Positions 7,139 to 7,392 of a stretch of DNA of 7,392 nucleotides are shown piece after piece. A model generated the notes under the pieces. The model worked only from the letters and a program-made list of their open reading frames with translations. It searched no databases and was not told the origin of the DNA. Position 1 is the stretch's first letter. Each line of letters opens with the position of its first letter. This stretch comes from an uncultured Porphyromonadaceae bacterium (lineage in GTDB: Bacteria; Bacteroidota; Bacteroidia; Bacteroidales; Muribaculaceae). A program made the position numbers and the translations under genes. The stretch is from contig CAMWKC010000105.1 in the NCBI GenBank assembly GCA_947174735.1, forward strand, positions 1 through 7,392, given 5' to 3'.

Positions 7139-7175
7139 AAATGCGGAAATGTCGTCACGACAGCTCCGCATTTTT
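7139..7175 (+). terminator. Rho-independent terminator after the 33-codon ORF
   Basis: AAATGCGGA (7139-7147) pairs with TCCGCATTT (7165-7173). Inside, TGTCG (7150-7154) pairs with CGACA (7158-7162) around TCA, across a small AA/GC internal loop. The T run is 7171-7175. The only large gene to its left is on the opposite strand, so this terminator implies an otherwise unannotated + strand transcript. Confidence 0.8.
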
Positions 7176-7180
7176 CCTTA

Positions 7181-7210
7181 ACTAACCTATCAATTTATTT
7201 TACTAACCTA
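7181..7210. repeat. Two direct repeats with 21-base period, LytTR-like site
   Basis: ACTAACCTA occurs identically at 7181-7189 and 7202-7210, with 12 bases between. Flanking TT (two bases before) and AA (after) are shared at the same offset. On the - strand each copy is TAGGTTAGT, which fits the LytTR half-site consensus [TA][AC][CA]GTTN[AG][TG] at eight of nine positions, and the spacing also fits. No LytTR regulator is encoded in the window, and the regulated gene is not identified. Confidence 0.45.
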
Positions 7211-7392
7211 ATAAAATTTTTCAGGGGAAGCAACTGCCTCAACGGCAGGTGGCGCTTATAGTCAATAATCCTCTAAATATAACTTATCCTCTTGTCTAAT
7301 CATTTAACAACGTTTCGACTCATTGAGGAGATAATAGTTTAATCCATAAATTACAAATAACGTTTGTTAACATTTAAGGATTAATTTAAAAT
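7211..7392. other. AT-rich non-coding end of the window
   Basis: No ORF of meaningful length on either strand. A GC-richer island at 7222-7257 holds a hairpin, CTGCC (7234-7238) / GGCAG (7244-7248) with loop TCAAC, flanked by weakly pairing AAGC / GCTT. It has no U tract, so it is not a terminator. The final bases (TTTAAGGATTAATTTAAAAT) resemble the leader just before a Bacteroidetes start codon, so a + strand gene may begin right after the window. This cannot be confirmed here. Confidence 0.4.

Noticed and set aside
7234..7248. CTGCC/GGCAG hairpin as a terminator or riboswitch
   Set aside because: There is no T tract and no recognisable riboswitch core; only a five-base-pair stem is certain.

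Overview
The window looks like a chromosomal segment from a Bacteroidales gut commensal (Bacteroides, Prevotella or Muribaculaceae type). The evidence is an exact Bacteroidetes promoter (TTTG-N20-TAnnTTTG) before the peptidase gene, no Shine-Dalgarno sequences before the starts, a BspA-like leucine-rich-repeat protein with the 'YDLNGQRV..P.KGIFI' tail common in the phylum, an M64 peptidase of the Bacteroides type, and a one-piece TPR/membrane/LuxR-type regulator of a kind typical of this group. The species cannot be fixed from the sequence alone.

Left to right: the 3' part of a tRNA-His gene (1-69, + strand) is followed by two tandem rho-independent terminators. Convergent to it is a secreted M64 zinc metallopeptidase (203-1465, - strand) with a well-formed promoter at 1537-1568. 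A 427-base divergent intergenic region separates it from a small Spy/LTXXQ-like periplasmic protein (1893-2486, + strand) with a Cys/His-rich head. A near-perfect 54-base inverted repeat (2529-2582) sits at the convergent junction with the next gene.

The second half is more AT-rich by eye. It holds a large BspA-like LRR surface or secreted protein (2772-5030, - strand) and, upstream on the same strand, a membrane-spanning TPR-coiled-coil-HTH regulator (5249-6877, - strand). The gap between them carries a -7 promoter element and two direct repeats (TGGACAAT, 22-base period) placed where an activator would bind. I infer that the regulator may control the LRR gene.

The last 450 bases have no large gene. 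They contain a + strand terminator with no known gene to serve. Directly before it is a 33-codon ORF for a tiny cationic membrane or lipoprotein-like peptide, which is the best candidate for an overlooked gene. Beyond it lies a second pair of direct repeats (ACTAACCTA, 21-base period) resembling a LytTR-type binding site. I see no mobile element, CRISPR array or phage gene. No single feature proves a new system; the most testable novelties are the small ORF and the two direct-repeat pairs.
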